Below, piece by piece: positions 8,109 to 16,648 of a stretch of DNA of 64,000 bases. Made by a program: the position numbers and the translations under genes. Every line of letters begins with the position of its first letter. Within the stretch, counting starts at the first letter, position 1. The notes below the pieces were generated by a model that did no database searches, had not been told where the DNA came from, and worked only from the letters and a program-made list of their open reading frames with translations. Origin of the DNA: Microtetraspora glauca (GTDB taxonomy: Bacteria; Actinomycetota; Actinomycetes; Streptosporangiales; Streptosporangiaceae); contig BBYL01000011.1 in assembly GCA_001570385.1 (NCBI GenBank), positions 124,001 through 188,000 on the forward strand, written 5' to 3'.

Positions 8109-8903
8109 TCAGGTGATGTCGCGCCGCAGGGGAACGATCACGGCGACCGCGGCCGCCACCAGCGCGTACCCGACGAGCACGGCGGCGCCGAGCGGGGCGG
8201 AGAGGAGCGGGGCCGCGCCGCCGCCCGTCTGCCGCGCCAGCGCCTCGGTCAGGTAGGTGAACCCGGTGATCGCCGCCGTCGCGCCGCCGGGCAGGTAGGG
8301 GTAGAGCACGTTGACACCGGGGATGAGCAGCAGCGCGGTCTCGATCATGTAGAAGTAGGCGCCGAGCACGGCCGCCGCCGCCACCTGGTTCGGGATCAGG
8401 GCCCCTACCGCGACGCCCACCAGCGTGTAGACGGCCATCGTCACCGCGATCCTGGACAGCAAGGCCAGCGCCGTGGCCGCGGGCAGACCGAGCGTGACGC
8501 CCTTGAGCGCCGCCGCCCCGAAGAGCGCCGCTCCGGCCACGGTGACGGCGACCAGCCCGTAGGCGAGTCCCGCGGCGGCGTACGCCGCCAGCTTGGCGGC
8601 GAGCGTGGTCCAGCGCCCGGGGACGAACAACGCCGTCGTGGTGATCGTCCGATGGCGGTATTCGGAGGCCACGGCGGTCGTGCCGAGCAGGGCGGGTACG
8701 AACGCGCACAGGCCGAGCAGGCCGAGCAGCACGCGCACGCCCGTCGCCGTCTCCAGGCCGGGCATCGGCGGGTCGAAGTTCTCCGGGCCGATGAGGGCGA
8801 GCAGGCCGATGAAGCCACCGCTGCCGATCGAGGCGAGCAGTCCCCACAGCCATAGCCTGGTGGCGGCCAGGCGGCGCAGCTCCGCCGAGACGAGCGCGGT
8901 CAT
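8109..8903 (-). CDS. ABC-2 type transporter permease
   Basis: A 264-residue membrane protein of the ABC-2 exporter type. About six transmembrane segments, beginning with LWLWGLLASIGSGGFIGLLALIG and including SEYRHRTITTTALFVPGRW, a motif common in ABC-2 permeases of the bacitracin/lantibiotic-exporter kind. The ATG at 8903 overlaps the ATPase TGA (ATGA). The substrate is unknown. Membership in an operon controlled by a YtrA-type GntR suggests a role in cell-envelope or antibiotic stress. Its frame happens to match the first half of the frameshifted ATPase, which creates a spurious 569-residue fusion reading frame. Confidence 0.85.
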   Translation of the reverse strand: MTALVSAELRRLAATRLWLWGLLASIGSGGFIGLLALIGPENFDPPMPGLETATGVRVLLGLLGLCAFVPALLGTTAVASEYRHRTITTTALFVPGRWTTLAAKLAAYAAAGLAYGLVAVTVAGAALFGAAALKGVTLGLPAATALALLSRIAVTMAVYTLVGVAVGALIPNQVAAAAVLGAYFYMIETALLLIPGVNVLYPYLPGGATAAITGFTYLTEALARQTGGGAAPLLSAPLGAAVLVGYALVAAAVAVIVPLRRDIT

Positions 8904-9818
8904 CGGGTGTCCCCCTGGTCGTGTCCGGTGAGGTGGAGGAAGGCGTGTTCGAGGGTGGGCCGTTCTGGAGTGATCTCGTGCAGCGGAATGCCGTGCGCCG
9001 CGGCGTCCGCGGCGATCCCGGCCGCGGTCAGCCCATGGATCCGCAACGTGTCCGGCTCCAGGTCCTCCACGCGGACCGCGCCGGGATGGGCGGCGAGGAG
9101 GACGGCGGTCAGCGGCCCGGCCCGCGGCGAGCGGACCCGCACGGCGGCCTCGCCGTACAGGTCGGCGACCGGACCGGTCGCGACCAGCCGCCCGCCGCGG
9201 ATCACCACGGCGTGCTCGGCCATCTGCTCCACCTCGCTGAGGACGTGGCTGGAGACCAGGACCGTGCGGCCTTCGGCGGCGAGCCGGCGCAGGAAGGCGC
9301 GCAGCCACGCGATGCCCTCGGGATCCAGGCCGTTGCCGGGTTCGTCCAGCAGCAGTACGGGGGGGGTCGCCGAGCAGCGCCGTCGCCAGGTGCAGCCGCC
9401 GCCGCATCCCGGTGGACAGGGCGCGGGTCCTCCGTCCCTCGAACGGCGTCACGCCGGTCAGATCCATGACCTCGCGCACCCGTGAGGAGGCGAAGCCGCC
9501 CAGGCGGGCGTACACGCCGAGATGGTCGCGGGCGGTGTGGTCGGGGTGGAACCCCGACGTGTCCAGCACGGCCCCGACCGTCGCGGCAGGCCGGGGCAGC
9601 TTCGCGTAGCGCAGGCCGCCGATGGTGGCGCGGCCCGCGGTGGGCGTGACCAGCCCGAGCAGCATCCGCATGGTGGTCGTCTTGCCCGAGCCGTTCGGGC
9701 CGAGGAAGGCGGTCACCGTGCCCGGGGTGACGGTGAAGCCGAGGTCGGTGACCGCCTCCACGGTGCCGAAGGTCTTGGTCAGGCCGCGCACCTCGATCTC
9801 CCAGGATCGCGTGCTCAC
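8900..9818 (-). pseudogene. ABC transporter ATP-binding protein with a +1 frameshift in a G8 tract
   Basis: ATPase subunit of the ABC-2 exporter. The first part (GTG start at 9818) carries Walker A LGPNGSGKTTTMRMLLGL and the signature LSTGMRRRLHLATALLGDPP. At the run of eight G at 9359-9366 the frame breaks. If one G is removed the frame continues through Walker B (VLLLDEPGNGLDPEG), the H-loop (VSSHVLSEVEQM) and the C-terminal domain to a TGA at 8900-8902, giving a normal 305-residue protein coupled to the permease by ATGA. As sequenced, the protein would lose Walker B and be inactive. It could be real decay, slippage-based on/off switching, or a homopolymer error. The start overlaps the preceding gene as GTGA. 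Confidence 0.85.
9359..9366. repeat. G8 homopolymer at the ATPase frameshift
   Basis: Eight consecutive G on the plus strand lie inside the ATPase gene between the signature and Walker B motifs. Seven would restore the frame exactly. Runs of this length are prone to replication slippage and also to sequencing error. Confidence 0.9.
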
Positions 9819-10171
9819 GCGTGCGCCCCCATGATCTGAGCCCGGAGCCCGGCCGCGTCCGGAACGCTGAGGAGCAGCTCGTCGACGTTCTCGATCCTGC
9901 CGGCAAGGACGATCCGCACGCCGGGAACGTCACGGCGGGCGCAGACCAGCCGCCGGACGCCGTTCAGGCCGGTCCACGTGCCGACCTTCATGAGCCCGCT
10001 GATGAGCAGGCCCGCGTGCATCCCGCTGGCGGCGGCCCGCGGATCCGCTTCGAGCCGCACCTCGCGGATCGCCGCCAGCGGCACTCTCATCTCGGCTCGC
10101 CGTACGAACGGCCGCGTCCACGGCGCGAAGCTCGCCACCAGCACCCCGTCGCGGATCTCTGTCCGGATCAT
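9815..10171 (-). CDS. Hypothetical 118-aa protein of the ABC/GntR operon
   Basis: A 118-residue soluble protein starting MIRTEIRDGVLVASFAPWTRPFVRRAEMRVPL. The pattern of alternating hydrophobic beta strands, a Gly-rich stretch (GLLISGLMKVGTWTG) and a final helix resembles a small PH-like (bPH) domain, but I cannot assign a family firmly. It is the first gene of the operon with the ABC ATPase and permease: its TGA overlaps the ATPase GTG by four bases. It probably senses or scaffolds for the exporter, an inference from position alone. Confidence 0.7.
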   Translation of the reverse strand: MIRTEIRDGVLVASFAPWTRPFVRRAEMRVPLAAIREVRLEADPRAAASGMHAGLLISGLMKVGTWTGLNGVRRLVCARRDVPGVRIVLAGRIENVDELLLSVPDAAGLRAQIMGAHA

Positions 10172-10189
10172 CTCGGCCCTCTTTCTGGA

Positions 10190-10200
10190 ACATCAGATGT
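10190..10200. promoter_or_regulatory. Palindrome in the GntR/ABC divergent promoter
   Basis: ACATCAGATGT is a perfect 11-bp inverted repeat in the 56-bp gap between the divergent 118-aa gene and the GntR gene. It is followed by an AT-rich stretch (TATAAGTTGTATATCAG) unusual for this DNA, which likely holds the promoter elements. It is a good candidate for the GntR operator. Confidence 0.5.
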
Positions 10201-10227
10201 ATCTGTTCTATAAGTTGTATATCAGCT

Positions 10228-10641
10228 ATGCTCCTACCTGTGAACCTGACGCTCGATCTCGACAGCGAGGTCCCGATCTACCAGCAGATCAGGGACCGGA
10301 TCGTGGAGGCGGTCGCTCGCGGAGAGGCGGTGGAGGGCGACCCGCTGCCGTCCACGCGGCAGCTCGCCGCCGATTTCGGGATCAACTTCCACACCGTGAA
10401 CAAGGCGTACGACCTGCTGCGTCAGGAGGGAGTCATCCGCGTCAACCGCAAGAGCGGCGCGGTGATCCGGCGAGATCCGTACTCCGGGCCGCCCGAGCCC
10501 GGGTTCGCCGAGGACTGGGAGGAGAGGATGCGCGTGCTGCTCGCGGAGGCCACCGTCCACGGGCTCGACCATGACGACGTCGTACGGCGGTGCGCGGCGA
10601 TGTTGTCGGGATTCCGTGCCGGGGAGAGGGCGACATCGTGA
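10228..10641 (+). CDS. GntR-family regulator, YtrA subfamily
   Basis: A 137-residue regulator. The winged HTH (VPIYQQIRDRIVEAVARGEA, then LPSTRQLAADFGINFHTVNKAYDLLRQEGVI) is followed by only a short helical tail, which is diagnostic of the YtrA subfamily. These repress exporter operons induced by cell-wall-active compounds. Start ATG at 10228; a GTG at 10240 (NLTLDLDSE) is an alternative. It is divergent from the ABC operon and its stop overlaps the next start as GTGA, so it is co-transcribed with the DUF1648/DUF5808 membrane protein. Confidence 0.9.
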   Translation: MLLPVNLTLDLDSEVPIYQQIRDRIVEAVARGEAVEGDPLPSTRQLAADFGINFHTVNKAYDLLRQEGVIRVNRKSGAVIRRDPYSGPPEPGFAEDWEERMRVLLAEATVHGLDHDDVVRRCAAMLSGFRAGERATS

Positions 10642-11777
10642 CACCGCTGATCGCCGCCGACGTGACCGCCATCGTCCTGGTCACCTGCCTGATGCTGGCC
10701 GTGCCCGCGATGGCCGGGCCGACGACGCCGTTCGGCGTGCGCGTGTCCCACGCCAGGGCCGGCGACCCGGCCGTGATCGCCCAGCGGCGCGCCTACGCCA
10801 GGCTGGCCCTGGCGGCGGGAGCATGCGCGGTGGCCGTCTCCGTGCCGCTCCTCGTGAGGGGAGGAAGCGCGAGCGTCGTCGGCGCCACCGCGACGGCCCT
10901 GGTCGTGGCGGACCTGCTGCTGTACTGGCGGTCCGCGCGCCGGCTGCGCGCGGTCAAGCTGGCCGGAGGGTGGCGGGACGAGCAGCGCCAGGGCGTCACC
11001 GTGAACACCACCTTCCGCACCGATCCGGTGCGACTGCCCTGGTCCTGGACACTCCCGGGCGCGGCGACGCTCCTCCTCACCGCGGGCCTCGGCTGGTGGC
11101 GATACGGCGACCTGCCCGCCACGCTGCCGCGCTTCTCCGGCTACGGCGTCGACGCGGCCCGGCGGGAACCCGTCACCGTGCTGACCGCATTCGCGCCGGT
11201 GATGTACCAGCTCGCGGTCACGCTGCTGATCCTCGCCGTGACGCTGCTCCTGCTGCGCGCCCGCCCCGACCTCGACGCCGCCCGTCCTGTGGGCTCGGCC
11301 CGCAGGTACCGCGTCTACCTGGGCGGCATGGCGCGCCTGTCGCTCCTCGGCGTGGCCTGCCTCAACCTCGGCCTGCTCGCGTCGGCGCTACGGCTGTGGA
11401 CGGTCGTCGCACCCTCGACGCTCTGGACCGTCGTCACGTACCTGCCGTCCGTCGGCCTGCTGGTCGCGTGGCTGGTGTGGGAGAGCCGGGTCGGTCACGC
11501 GGGACACCGCCTGCCGGCTCTTCCGGGGGAGGAGGACGAGGACTCCGGCGTCACCCAGCGCGACGACGACCGGCACTGGTTCCTGGCCGGAACCGTCTAC
11601 GTCAACCGCCGCGACCCGGCGATCCTGCTCCACGCCCGGATCGGGGCGTCCTGGACGGTCAACCTCGGGCACCCCGTCGCGTGGGCCCTCCTCGCCGTCC
11701 TCGCCGTCCTGGCCGGGGCCGGACTGCTCGCCGCCCTCGGCGTCATCGACCTGCCCGTACGGCAGAGCGGCTTCTGA
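10638..11777 (+). CDS. DUF1648/DUF5808-type membrane protein
   Basis: A 379-residue membrane protein with about eight hydrophobic segments. A DUF1648-like part lies around WSWTLPGAATLLLTAGLGWW and the following DLPATLPRFSGYGVDA. Near the C-terminus the soluble motif DDDRHWFLAGTVYVNRRDPA continuing to WTVNLGHPVAW is typical of DUF5808. Such proteins are regularly encoded next to YtrA-type GntR regulators, as here. The GTG at 10638 is chosen because it makes the GTGA overlap with the regulator. Function unknown; a link to envelope stress is inferred from context. Confidence 0.85.
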   Translation: MTPLIAADVTAIVLVTCLMLAVPAMAGPTTPFGVRVSHARAGDPAVIAQRRAYARLALAAGACAVAVSVPLLVRGGSASVVGATATALVVADLLLYWRSARRLRAVKLAGGWRDEQRQGVTVNTTFRTDPVRLPWSWTLPGAATLLLTAGLGWWRYGDLPATLPRFSGYGVDAARREPVTVLTAFAPVMYQLAVTLLILAVTLLLLRARPDLDAARPVGSARRYRVYLGGMARLSLLGVACLNLGLLASALRLWTVVAPSTLWTVVTYLPSVGLLVAWLVWESRVGHAGHRLPALPGEEDEDSGVTQRDDDRHWFLAGTVYVNRRDPAILLHARIGASWTVNLGHPVAWALLAVLAVLAGAGLLAALGVIDLPVRQSGF

Positions 11778-11781
11778 CGCG

Positions 11782-11827
11782 GAACGCCGAGCGCCGACCA
11801 CCGTTGGGTGGTCGGTGCTCGGCGTTC
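11782..11827. terminator. Strong bidirectional hairpin terminator
   Basis: GAACGCCGAGC and GCTCGGCGTTC form perfect outer arms, and CCGACCAC / GTGGTCGG continue the stem around a 6-base loop. It lies between the convergent DUF5808 gene and the RNase D gene, so it can serve both. Confidence 0.8.
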
Positions 11828-11848
11828 GACGGCGGGGGAGGCCGGGCG

Positions 11849-13072
11849 TCAGGCGGTGCTCTTGGCGTCCAGCCGCTGGAGCGCCTTCGCCATCGGGAAG
11901 GCCGTCAGGCCGATCTGCCACTGCCGCGCCCCCAGTTGGCGCAGCCGCAGGGCGATCGACTCCTGGGACAGGTCGGCGGGCGGCTCCCAGGTGAGCCGCC
12001 GTACCGCGTCCGGCTGCAGCAGGTTCTCGGTGGGCATCCGGTGCTCGTCGGCGAGCGCGGCGATCACCGTCCGGGCCGCGGCCAGCCGCTTCGCCGCCTC
12101 CGGATCCCGGTCGGCCCACCGGTTGGCCGGAGGCGGACCGTCACCCGGCCCCATCGGCTGGGGCAGCTCGGCGTCCGGCATCGTCCGGCCCCGGGCGACC
12201 GCGGCCAGCCAGTCGCGCAGATGGCGACGCGCGCTCCTGCCGGTGAACGGGGCGATCTCGGTCAGCGCCTTCGTGGTGCGCGGCTGGTCGAGCGCGGCCT
12301 GCACGATCGCGGAATCCGGCAGCACCCGCCCGGGGGCGAGGTCGATGTCCTGGGCGATCTCGTCCCGCAGCGTCCACAGCTCGCGGACCACGGCGAGGCC
12401 GCGCAGCGACCGTACGCGATGGATGCCCGAGGTGCGCCGCCACGGATCGCTGCGCGGAGGGGCGCTCGGAGCCGCGAGGATCGAGGAGAACTCCTCCAGG
12501 GCCCACTCCAGCTTGCCGCTGGAGGTCAGCTCCGAGAACAGGGCGTCCCTGAGCTCGATCAGCACCTCGACGTCAAGCGCCGCATAGCGCAGCCAGTCTT
12601 CCGGGAGGGGGCGGTTGGACCAGTCGGCCGCCGAATGGCCCTTTTCCAGCCGCAGGCCCAGGACGACCTCGACCATCGTGCCCAGCCCGACCCGCTCGTA
12701 GCCGAGCAGCCGTCCCGCGAGCTCGGTGTCGAACAGCTTCCGCGGGCGGAAGCCCAGCTCGGTCAGACAGGGCAGGTCCTGGGTCGCCGCGTGCAGGACG
12801 ATCTCACCGTCGGCGACGGCGTCGTGCAGGGCGGTCAGGTCGGGACAGGCCACGGGGTCGATCAGCGCGGTGCCGGCTCCGGCCCGGCGCAACTGCACCA
12901 GGTAGGCGCGGCCGCTATAGCGGTAGCCGGAGGCACGCTCGGCGTCCACCGCGACGGGGCCGCTCCCTCCGGCGAAGGCGCGCACGACCGCCGCGAGCGC
13001 GGCGTCGTCCTCGATGACGGGCGGAATTCCCTCACGCGGCTCCAACAAGAGCTGAACTTCAGGTTCGGTCAC
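11849..13072 (-). CDS. rnd: Ribonuclease D-like 3'-5' exonuclease with HRDC domain
   Basis: A 407-residue DEDDy exonuclease involved in tRNA and structured RNA 3' trimming. The exonuclease motifs are visible: VAVDAERASG (DE of motif I), LHAATQDLPCL (D of motif II) and YAALDVEVL (Y and D of motif III). The HRDC domain follows at about residues 210-290, and a C-terminal helical region ends the protein. It sits 3 bp downstream of the DUF3000 gene on the same strand, a gene pair I know to be conserved near hemE in actinobacteria. Confidence 0.9.
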   Translation of the reverse strand: MTEPEVQLLLEPREGIPPVIEDDAALAAVVRAFAGGSGPVAVDAERASGYRYSGRAYLVQLRRAGAGTALIDPVACPDLTALHDAVADGEIVLHAATQDLPCLTELGFRPRKLFDTELAGRLLGYERVGLGTMVEVVLGLRLEKGHSAADWSNRPLPEDWLRYAALDVEVLIELRDALFSELTSSGKLEWALEEFSSILAAPSAPPRSDPWRRTSGIHRVRSLRGLAVVRELWTLRDEIAQDIDLAPGRVLPDSAIVQAALDQPRTTKALTEIAPFTGRSARRHLRDWLAAVARGRTMPDAELPQPMGPGDGPPPANRWADRDPEAAKRLAAARTVIAALADEHRMPTENLLQPDAVRRLTWEPPADLSQESIALRLRQLGARQWQIGLTAFPMAKALQRLDAKSTA

Positions 13073-13075
13073 GAG

Positions 13076-13672
13076 TTACGGGGCTTTCGGATCTTCGCGA
13101 CGCGCCGGGCGGAGCCGCAGCGCCGCGACATCGGGTGGAAGGGGTGGGATGCCCGCGGCGAGACACATCAGATCGCACCAGGCGGCGGCATGCGCGGACA
13201 GGTCCTCGTCGAGAGGGGACCAGGAGGCCCGCAGCTCCAGCTCGGTGGTGACGGGGTCGGCGGACTTGTTACCGAAACCCTCCGACACGGCACGGGTCAC
13301 CGTGCCGCCGGCCGCGGCGTAGGCAGCGCCGTGCGCGTCGAGCGACTCGGTGAGCCAGCTCCAGGCCACCGGACCGAGCAGCGGATCCGTGGTGATCTCC
13401 GGCTCCATGTCGGCGCGGACGTAGGCGACCAGGCGGAACTGCCCCTCCCAGCCGCGCTGACCGTCCGGGTCGAACAGCATGATCAGACGGCCGACCGCCA
13501 GCTCGTCGTCGTCACGGTAGACGGAGGCTCCGACCGCCCCGGAATAGGGCGCGAGGCGCTGCGGCGCGGGGATGTCCTCCAGCTCGATCTCCGGTCTGAC
13601 CTTGGCGGGCCGCAACGTCTCCAGCGCCCGCCGGAAGGCGGCCGGAGGCACGGGTGCGTCACCGAGGGTCAT
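13076..13672 (-). CDS. DUF3000 family protein
   Basis: A 198-residue actinobacterial protein of unknown function. Family features include RRALETLRPAKVRPEIELED at the N-terminus and APYSGAVGASVYRDD in the middle, with a GRLIMLFDPDGQRGWEGQFR segment. The ATG at 13672 (MTLGDAPVP) fits the family start better than an upstream codon at 13732. It is co-directional with RNase D, separated by three bases. No signal peptide, membrane segment or catalytic motif is evident. Confidence 0.9.
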   Translation of the reverse strand: MTLGDAPVPPAAFRRALETLRPAKVRPEIELEDIPAPQRLAPYSGAVGASVYRDDDELAVGRLIMLFDPDGQRGWEGQFRLVAYVRADMEPEITTDPLLGPVAWSWLTESLDAHGAAYAAAGGTVTRAVSEGFGNKSADPVTTELELRASWSPLDEDLSAHAAAWCDLMCLAAGIPPLPPDVAALRLRPARREDPKAP

Positions 13673-13741
13673 AGCCGAAGCGTAGGCCGGATTCGGGAGT
13701 GCACGAAGCAGGGGGATGGCTGTGGGGGGCATACGTACCGA

Positions 13742-13909
13742 TCAAACCGAGGCCGTCGCAAGCAACAGGGCGAATCCGCAGGTCGTGCACACCCGCTCGG
13801 GACAGTCGTCGTGAGCGTCAGGGCAGGGCGGCTGTTCGAACGCGCGCTCGGCGTCGCAACCGGCACAGTGCTCAGTGCGGTGTTCGGGGGAACTCCACAT
13901 CGACGTCAT
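13742..13909 (-). CDS. Small Cys-rich (zinc-binding-like) protein
   Basis: A 55-residue protein with the pattern EHCAGCDAERAFEQPPC, then DCPERVCTTCGFALLLA: two CxxC pairs plus additional Cys and a His, the layout of a small zinc ribbon. The start is uncertain: ATG at 13909 and at 13900 (MWSSPEHR) are both reasonable. An in-frame ATG at 13990 would add a non-conserved extension. It lies upstream of DUF3000 on the same strand and divergent from hemE. I recall similar short proteins beside hemE in actinobacteria. Function unknown. Confidence 0.65.
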   Translation of the reverse strand: MTSMWSSPEHRTEHCAGCDAERAFEQPPCPDAHDDCPERVCTTCGFALLLATASV

Positions 13910-14286
13910 CGCTCCGGGGCCTCTCGTCGGATCCACGGTTGTGTCCCTAGTGATCGGGACTGCTCTGACGTTGACATGTCCCGCCGACATTTCCCCGCAA
14001 CGCGCTCGGCGTGTCTCGAAAGTGGTATTGGAATCGATGCCGGAAGCCCGATTGCGAACACTTTGCCGACCTGTGAGGTGAACCTCATGAAGCGGAGAGG
14101 TTCACCATACCGATGCTTGGCCCGCGCCGTACCGTCGGCGCGCGGCGACACGCGCGTACACTCGCGAGTCTCTGGGCAGGAGAGGCGGCGGCAGGCGCCG
14201 TGCGCCGTGCCGGGAACGCGCGGCGAAGGGGGACGGATCCCGCGACCGGTGCGTGGGCCGGGCCCTTGACATGGGACGCTGGGACC
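13910..14286. other. 377-bp divergent intergenic region upstream of hemE
   Basis: There is no credible coding sequence. A frame open from 14113 into hemE is Arg-rich and shows no homology-like features before the hemE start. The region contains the 10-bp stem hairpin at 14077-14106 and presumably the hemE promoter. A TTGACA-like string (14267-14272) lies too close to the hemE start to be a normal -35. Confidence 0.6.
14077..14106. promoter_or_regulatory. Inverted repeat / hairpin upstream of hemE
   Basis: GGTGAACCTC (14077-14086) and GAGGTTCACC (14097-14106) are perfect 10-bp complements with a 10-base loop. The left arm is itself part of the palindrome TGAGGT-GA-ACCTCA (14074-14087). No T-run follows, so an operator or 5' RNA element is likelier than a terminator. 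Confidence 0.5.
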
Positions 14287-15324
14287 GTGACTGCCCACCT
14301 TGCCGACTCAGCCTTCCTCCGCGCCTGCCGTCGCGAGCCCGTCCCGCACACGCCCGTCTGGTTCATGCGCCAGGCGGGGCGATCGCTCCCGGAGTACCGC
14401 AGGGTGCGCGAGGGGACCTCGATGCTCGACGCGTGCGCGACGCCGGACCTCGTGGTCGAGATCACCATGCAGCCGGTCCGGCGATACTCCACGGACGCCG
14501 CGATCTTCTTCAGCGACATCGTGGTCCCCCTCAAGGCCATCGGCGTCGCCCTCGACATCGTGCCGGGCGTCGGCCCCGTGGTGGACGCGCCGATCCGTGA
14601 CGCGTCCGCCGTCGCCACTCTGCGGCCCATCGAGCCGGGCGACGTCCCGTATGTCACGGAGTCCGTGCAGTCGCTCGTGAAGGAGCTCGACGGCATCCCC
14701 CTGATCGGGTTCGCCGGAGGGCCGTTCACGCTCGCGTCGTACCTCATCGAGGGCGGTCCCTCGAAGAACCACGACCGCACCAAGGCGATGATGTACGGCG
14801 AGCCGGAGCTGTGGCACGAGCTCATGGACCGGCTGGCCACGATCACCCTGGCCTTCCTGCGCATCCAGGTCGCCGCGGGCGCGTCCGCGATCCAGCTCTT
14901 CGACTCGTGGGTCGGCGCGGTCGCCCCGGCGGACTACCGCTCGTACGTGCTGCCGCACACCAGCAAGATCTTCTCGGGTCTGGTCGACCTCGGCGTGCCC
15001 CGCATCCACTTCGGCGTGGGAACGGGCGAGCTGCTCGGCCTGATGGGGGAGGCCGGCGCCGACGTCGTCGGGGTGGACTGGCGGGTGCCGCTCGACGAGG
15101 CCGCGCTCCGCGTCGGCGCGGGCAAGGCCCTGCAGGGGAACCTGGACCCGGCCATCCTGCTGGCCCCGTGGGAGGTCGTCGAGCCCCGCGCCCGTGAGGT
15201 GCTGGAGCGTGGCCGGGTGGCCGAGGGGCACGTCTTCAACCTCGGCCACGGCGTCCTGCCCTCCACCGACCCCGACCAGCTCGCGCGGCTGGCCGACTTC
15301 GTCCACGAGGCGTCCGCCCGCTGA
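14287..15324 (+). CDS. hemE: Uroporphyrinogen decarboxylase
   Basis: A 345-residue enzyme that removes four carboxyl groups from uroporphyrinogen III to give coproporphyrinogen III in heme synthesis. The hallmark N-terminal motif [16 protein letters not shown] and the catalytic-Asp region [20 protein letters not shown] are present, as are [16 protein letters not shown] and the C-terminal [13 protein letters not shown]. The GTG at 14287 gives the normal family length. It begins a heme block with hemY/cgoX and hemQ downstream, separated by a convergent lipoprotein gene. Confidence 0.95.
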   Translation: MTAHLADSAFLRACRREPVPHTPVWFMRQAGRSLPEYRRVREGTSMLDACATPDLVVEITMQPVRRYSTDAAIFFSDIVVPLKAIGVALDIVPGVGPVVDAPIRDASAVATLRPIEPGDVPYVTESVQSLVKELDGIPLIGFAGGPFTLASYLIEGGPSKNHDRTKAMMYGEPELWHELMDRLATITLAFLRIQVAAGASAIQLFDSWVGAVAPADYRSYVLPHTSKIFSGLVDLGVPRIHFGVGTGELLGLMGEAGADVVGVDWRVPLDEAALRVGAGKALQGNLDPAILLAPWEVVEPRAREVLERGRVAEGHVFNLGHGVLPSTDPDQLARLADFVHEASAR

Positions 15325-15426
15325 CCCGAGGATCGGCGCGCGCCGGACACAGGGCTGGACACGGTGCCGGGCACAGGGTTGGACACGGCGCTGGAAATGG
15401 CGCCGGACAGGGCTGGACACGGGTTC

Positions 15427-15458
15427 GCGCCGGACGTGGCCGCCGCCACGTCCGGCGC
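15427..15458. terminator. Terminator after hemE
   Basis: GCGCCGGACGT and ACGTCCGGCGC are perfect 11-bp arms, with GG/CC extending the stem around a short loop, and TTTCCTC follows. It lies between convergent hemE and the DUF4349 gene. The preceding 100 bp contain several imperfect repeats of GGGCTGGACACGG-like sequence. Confidence 0.75.
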
Positions 15459-15484
15459 TTTCCTCACCCGACGTCGCGAAGGAG

Positions 15485-16522
15485 TCAGGCGGACGTGCCG
15501 GGCGACCCGCCCGTGCTCTCGGCTCCCGTGCTCTCGCCGTTCGTGGTCTCGCCGGGCCGGGGCGCGGAGCCGGCCGGGGCCGCGGAGCCGGGCTGCGCCG
15601 CGCCCGGCGACGCCGCACGGCGGGCACGGTTCCGGCGGTGGACCAGCACGAAGGGCAGCCCGACGAGGGCGGCCAGGACCAGCCAGGGCAGCAGCGCGCC
15701 CAGCACGGTGAGGCCGATCCCGACGGCCCTGACCAGCGTCTTCCAGCCGACCTCGAGACCGGCGAAGAACCCGGACTCCTTCGGCTTGGGCTTGGGGACC
15801 GTCGCCTTGGGCCCGGCCAGGCTGAGGGTGACGGTCGCCATGCCGGTCTGGGAGGCAAGCGCCTTCTGCCGAGCCTGGAGCGACTCCAACTCGGCCTCGC
15901 GGTTGGAGATCTCGCGTTCGATCTCCAGGATCTCGCCGATCTTCTCCGCCTTGCGCAGCAGCGTGCGGAACTGGTTGAGCGCCGACTCCGCCGACTTCAC
16001 CCGGCTGGCCACGTCGGCGACCTCCTCGGTGACGTCCTGCGCGCCCTGGTGCAGCGACTCCCGTTTGCCGAGGTCACGGCCGAGGCGGGCCAGCACGTCC
16101 GGGTAGCCGGTCGGCGGGATCTTGAACGTGACGACCGCCTCGTCCCGCTTGGCGAATGAGTTGCTCCGCTCCTCGGAGACGTAGCCGCCCGCGCCGGTCA
16201 CGATCTGCTTGGCCTGCTCCGCGGCGGCGCTGACATCCTTCACCCGGACGGTCAGCTGGGCCGTGTAGATCACCGCCCGGGGGTCGGACACGATCCTCGT
16301 CTTCTGCGAGGACGCGGGCTTCGTTTCGCCGATCGCGTCGGCGCCGGCACCCGAGCCGCCGCCCGAATCCGCCTGGGGGCGGGCGAGTTCTGGAACGACG
16401 GCGGCCTCGGTGGCGGACTCGTCACGGGCCACGGACTCGGAGGAACCGCTTGCCCCTCCGCAACCGGAGATCAGGAAGGCCGTCGCGACGATAACAGCTG
16501 TTCCGTACCGGAATCTGGTCAT
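15485..16522 (-). CDS. DUF4349 lipoprotein
   Basis: A 345-residue predicted lipoprotein. The N-terminal signal peptide ends in the lipobox LISGCGG (Cys 21). The DUF4349 domain follows with YTAQLTVRVKDVSAAAEQAK, GGYVSEERS and FKIPPTGYPDVLARLG. A coiled-coil at about residues 165-225 (LRKAEKIGEILEIEREI) leads to a transmembrane helix (VGIGLTVLGALLPWLVLAALVGLPFVLV) and a Pro/Gly-rich tail. It is probably anchored at the outer face of the membrane by both lipid and helix. Function unknown. It is convergent with hemE and divergent from hemY. Confidence 0.85.
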   Translation of the reverse strand: MTRFRYGTAVIVATAFLISGCGGASGSSESVARDESATEAAVVPELARPQADSGGGSGAGADAIGETKPASSQKTRIVSDPRAVIYTAQLTVRVKDVSAAAEQAKQIVTGAGGYVSEERSNSFAKRDEAVVTFKIPPTGYPDVLARLGRDLGKRESLHQGAQDVTEEVADVASRVKSAESALNQFRTLLRKAEKIGEILEIEREISNREAELESLQARQKALASQTGMATVTLSLAGPKATVPKPKPKESGFFAGLEVGWKTLVRAVGIGLTVLGALLPWLVLAALVGLPFVLVHRRNRARRAASPGAAQPGSAAPAGSAPRPGETTNGESTGAESTGGSPGTSA

Positions 16523-16648
16523 GTCCGTGAAGACGAGTCCGGGACCCGGCGGGTTCGGTGGCCGGAGTCACGGTCCTGTCACGGGTTCCGCGCCGCGCGG
16601 TCACGTCGGTTCGGGGGCCGTGCCCCCCGCCCGGTAGCGTTAATCGCT

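Noticed and set aside
8109..9818. A 569-residue ATPase-permease fusion
   Set aside because: The middle third is out-of-frame sequence; it arises because the permease shares the frame of the first half of the frameshifted ATPase.
13742..13990. 82-residue start for the Cys-rich small protein
   Set aside because: The extra residues have no conserved character and approach the hemE promoter; later ATGs at 13909 or 13900 fit better.
14113..14286. N-terminal extension of hemE
   Set aside because: Unlike the family; the GTG at 14287 gives the normal length.
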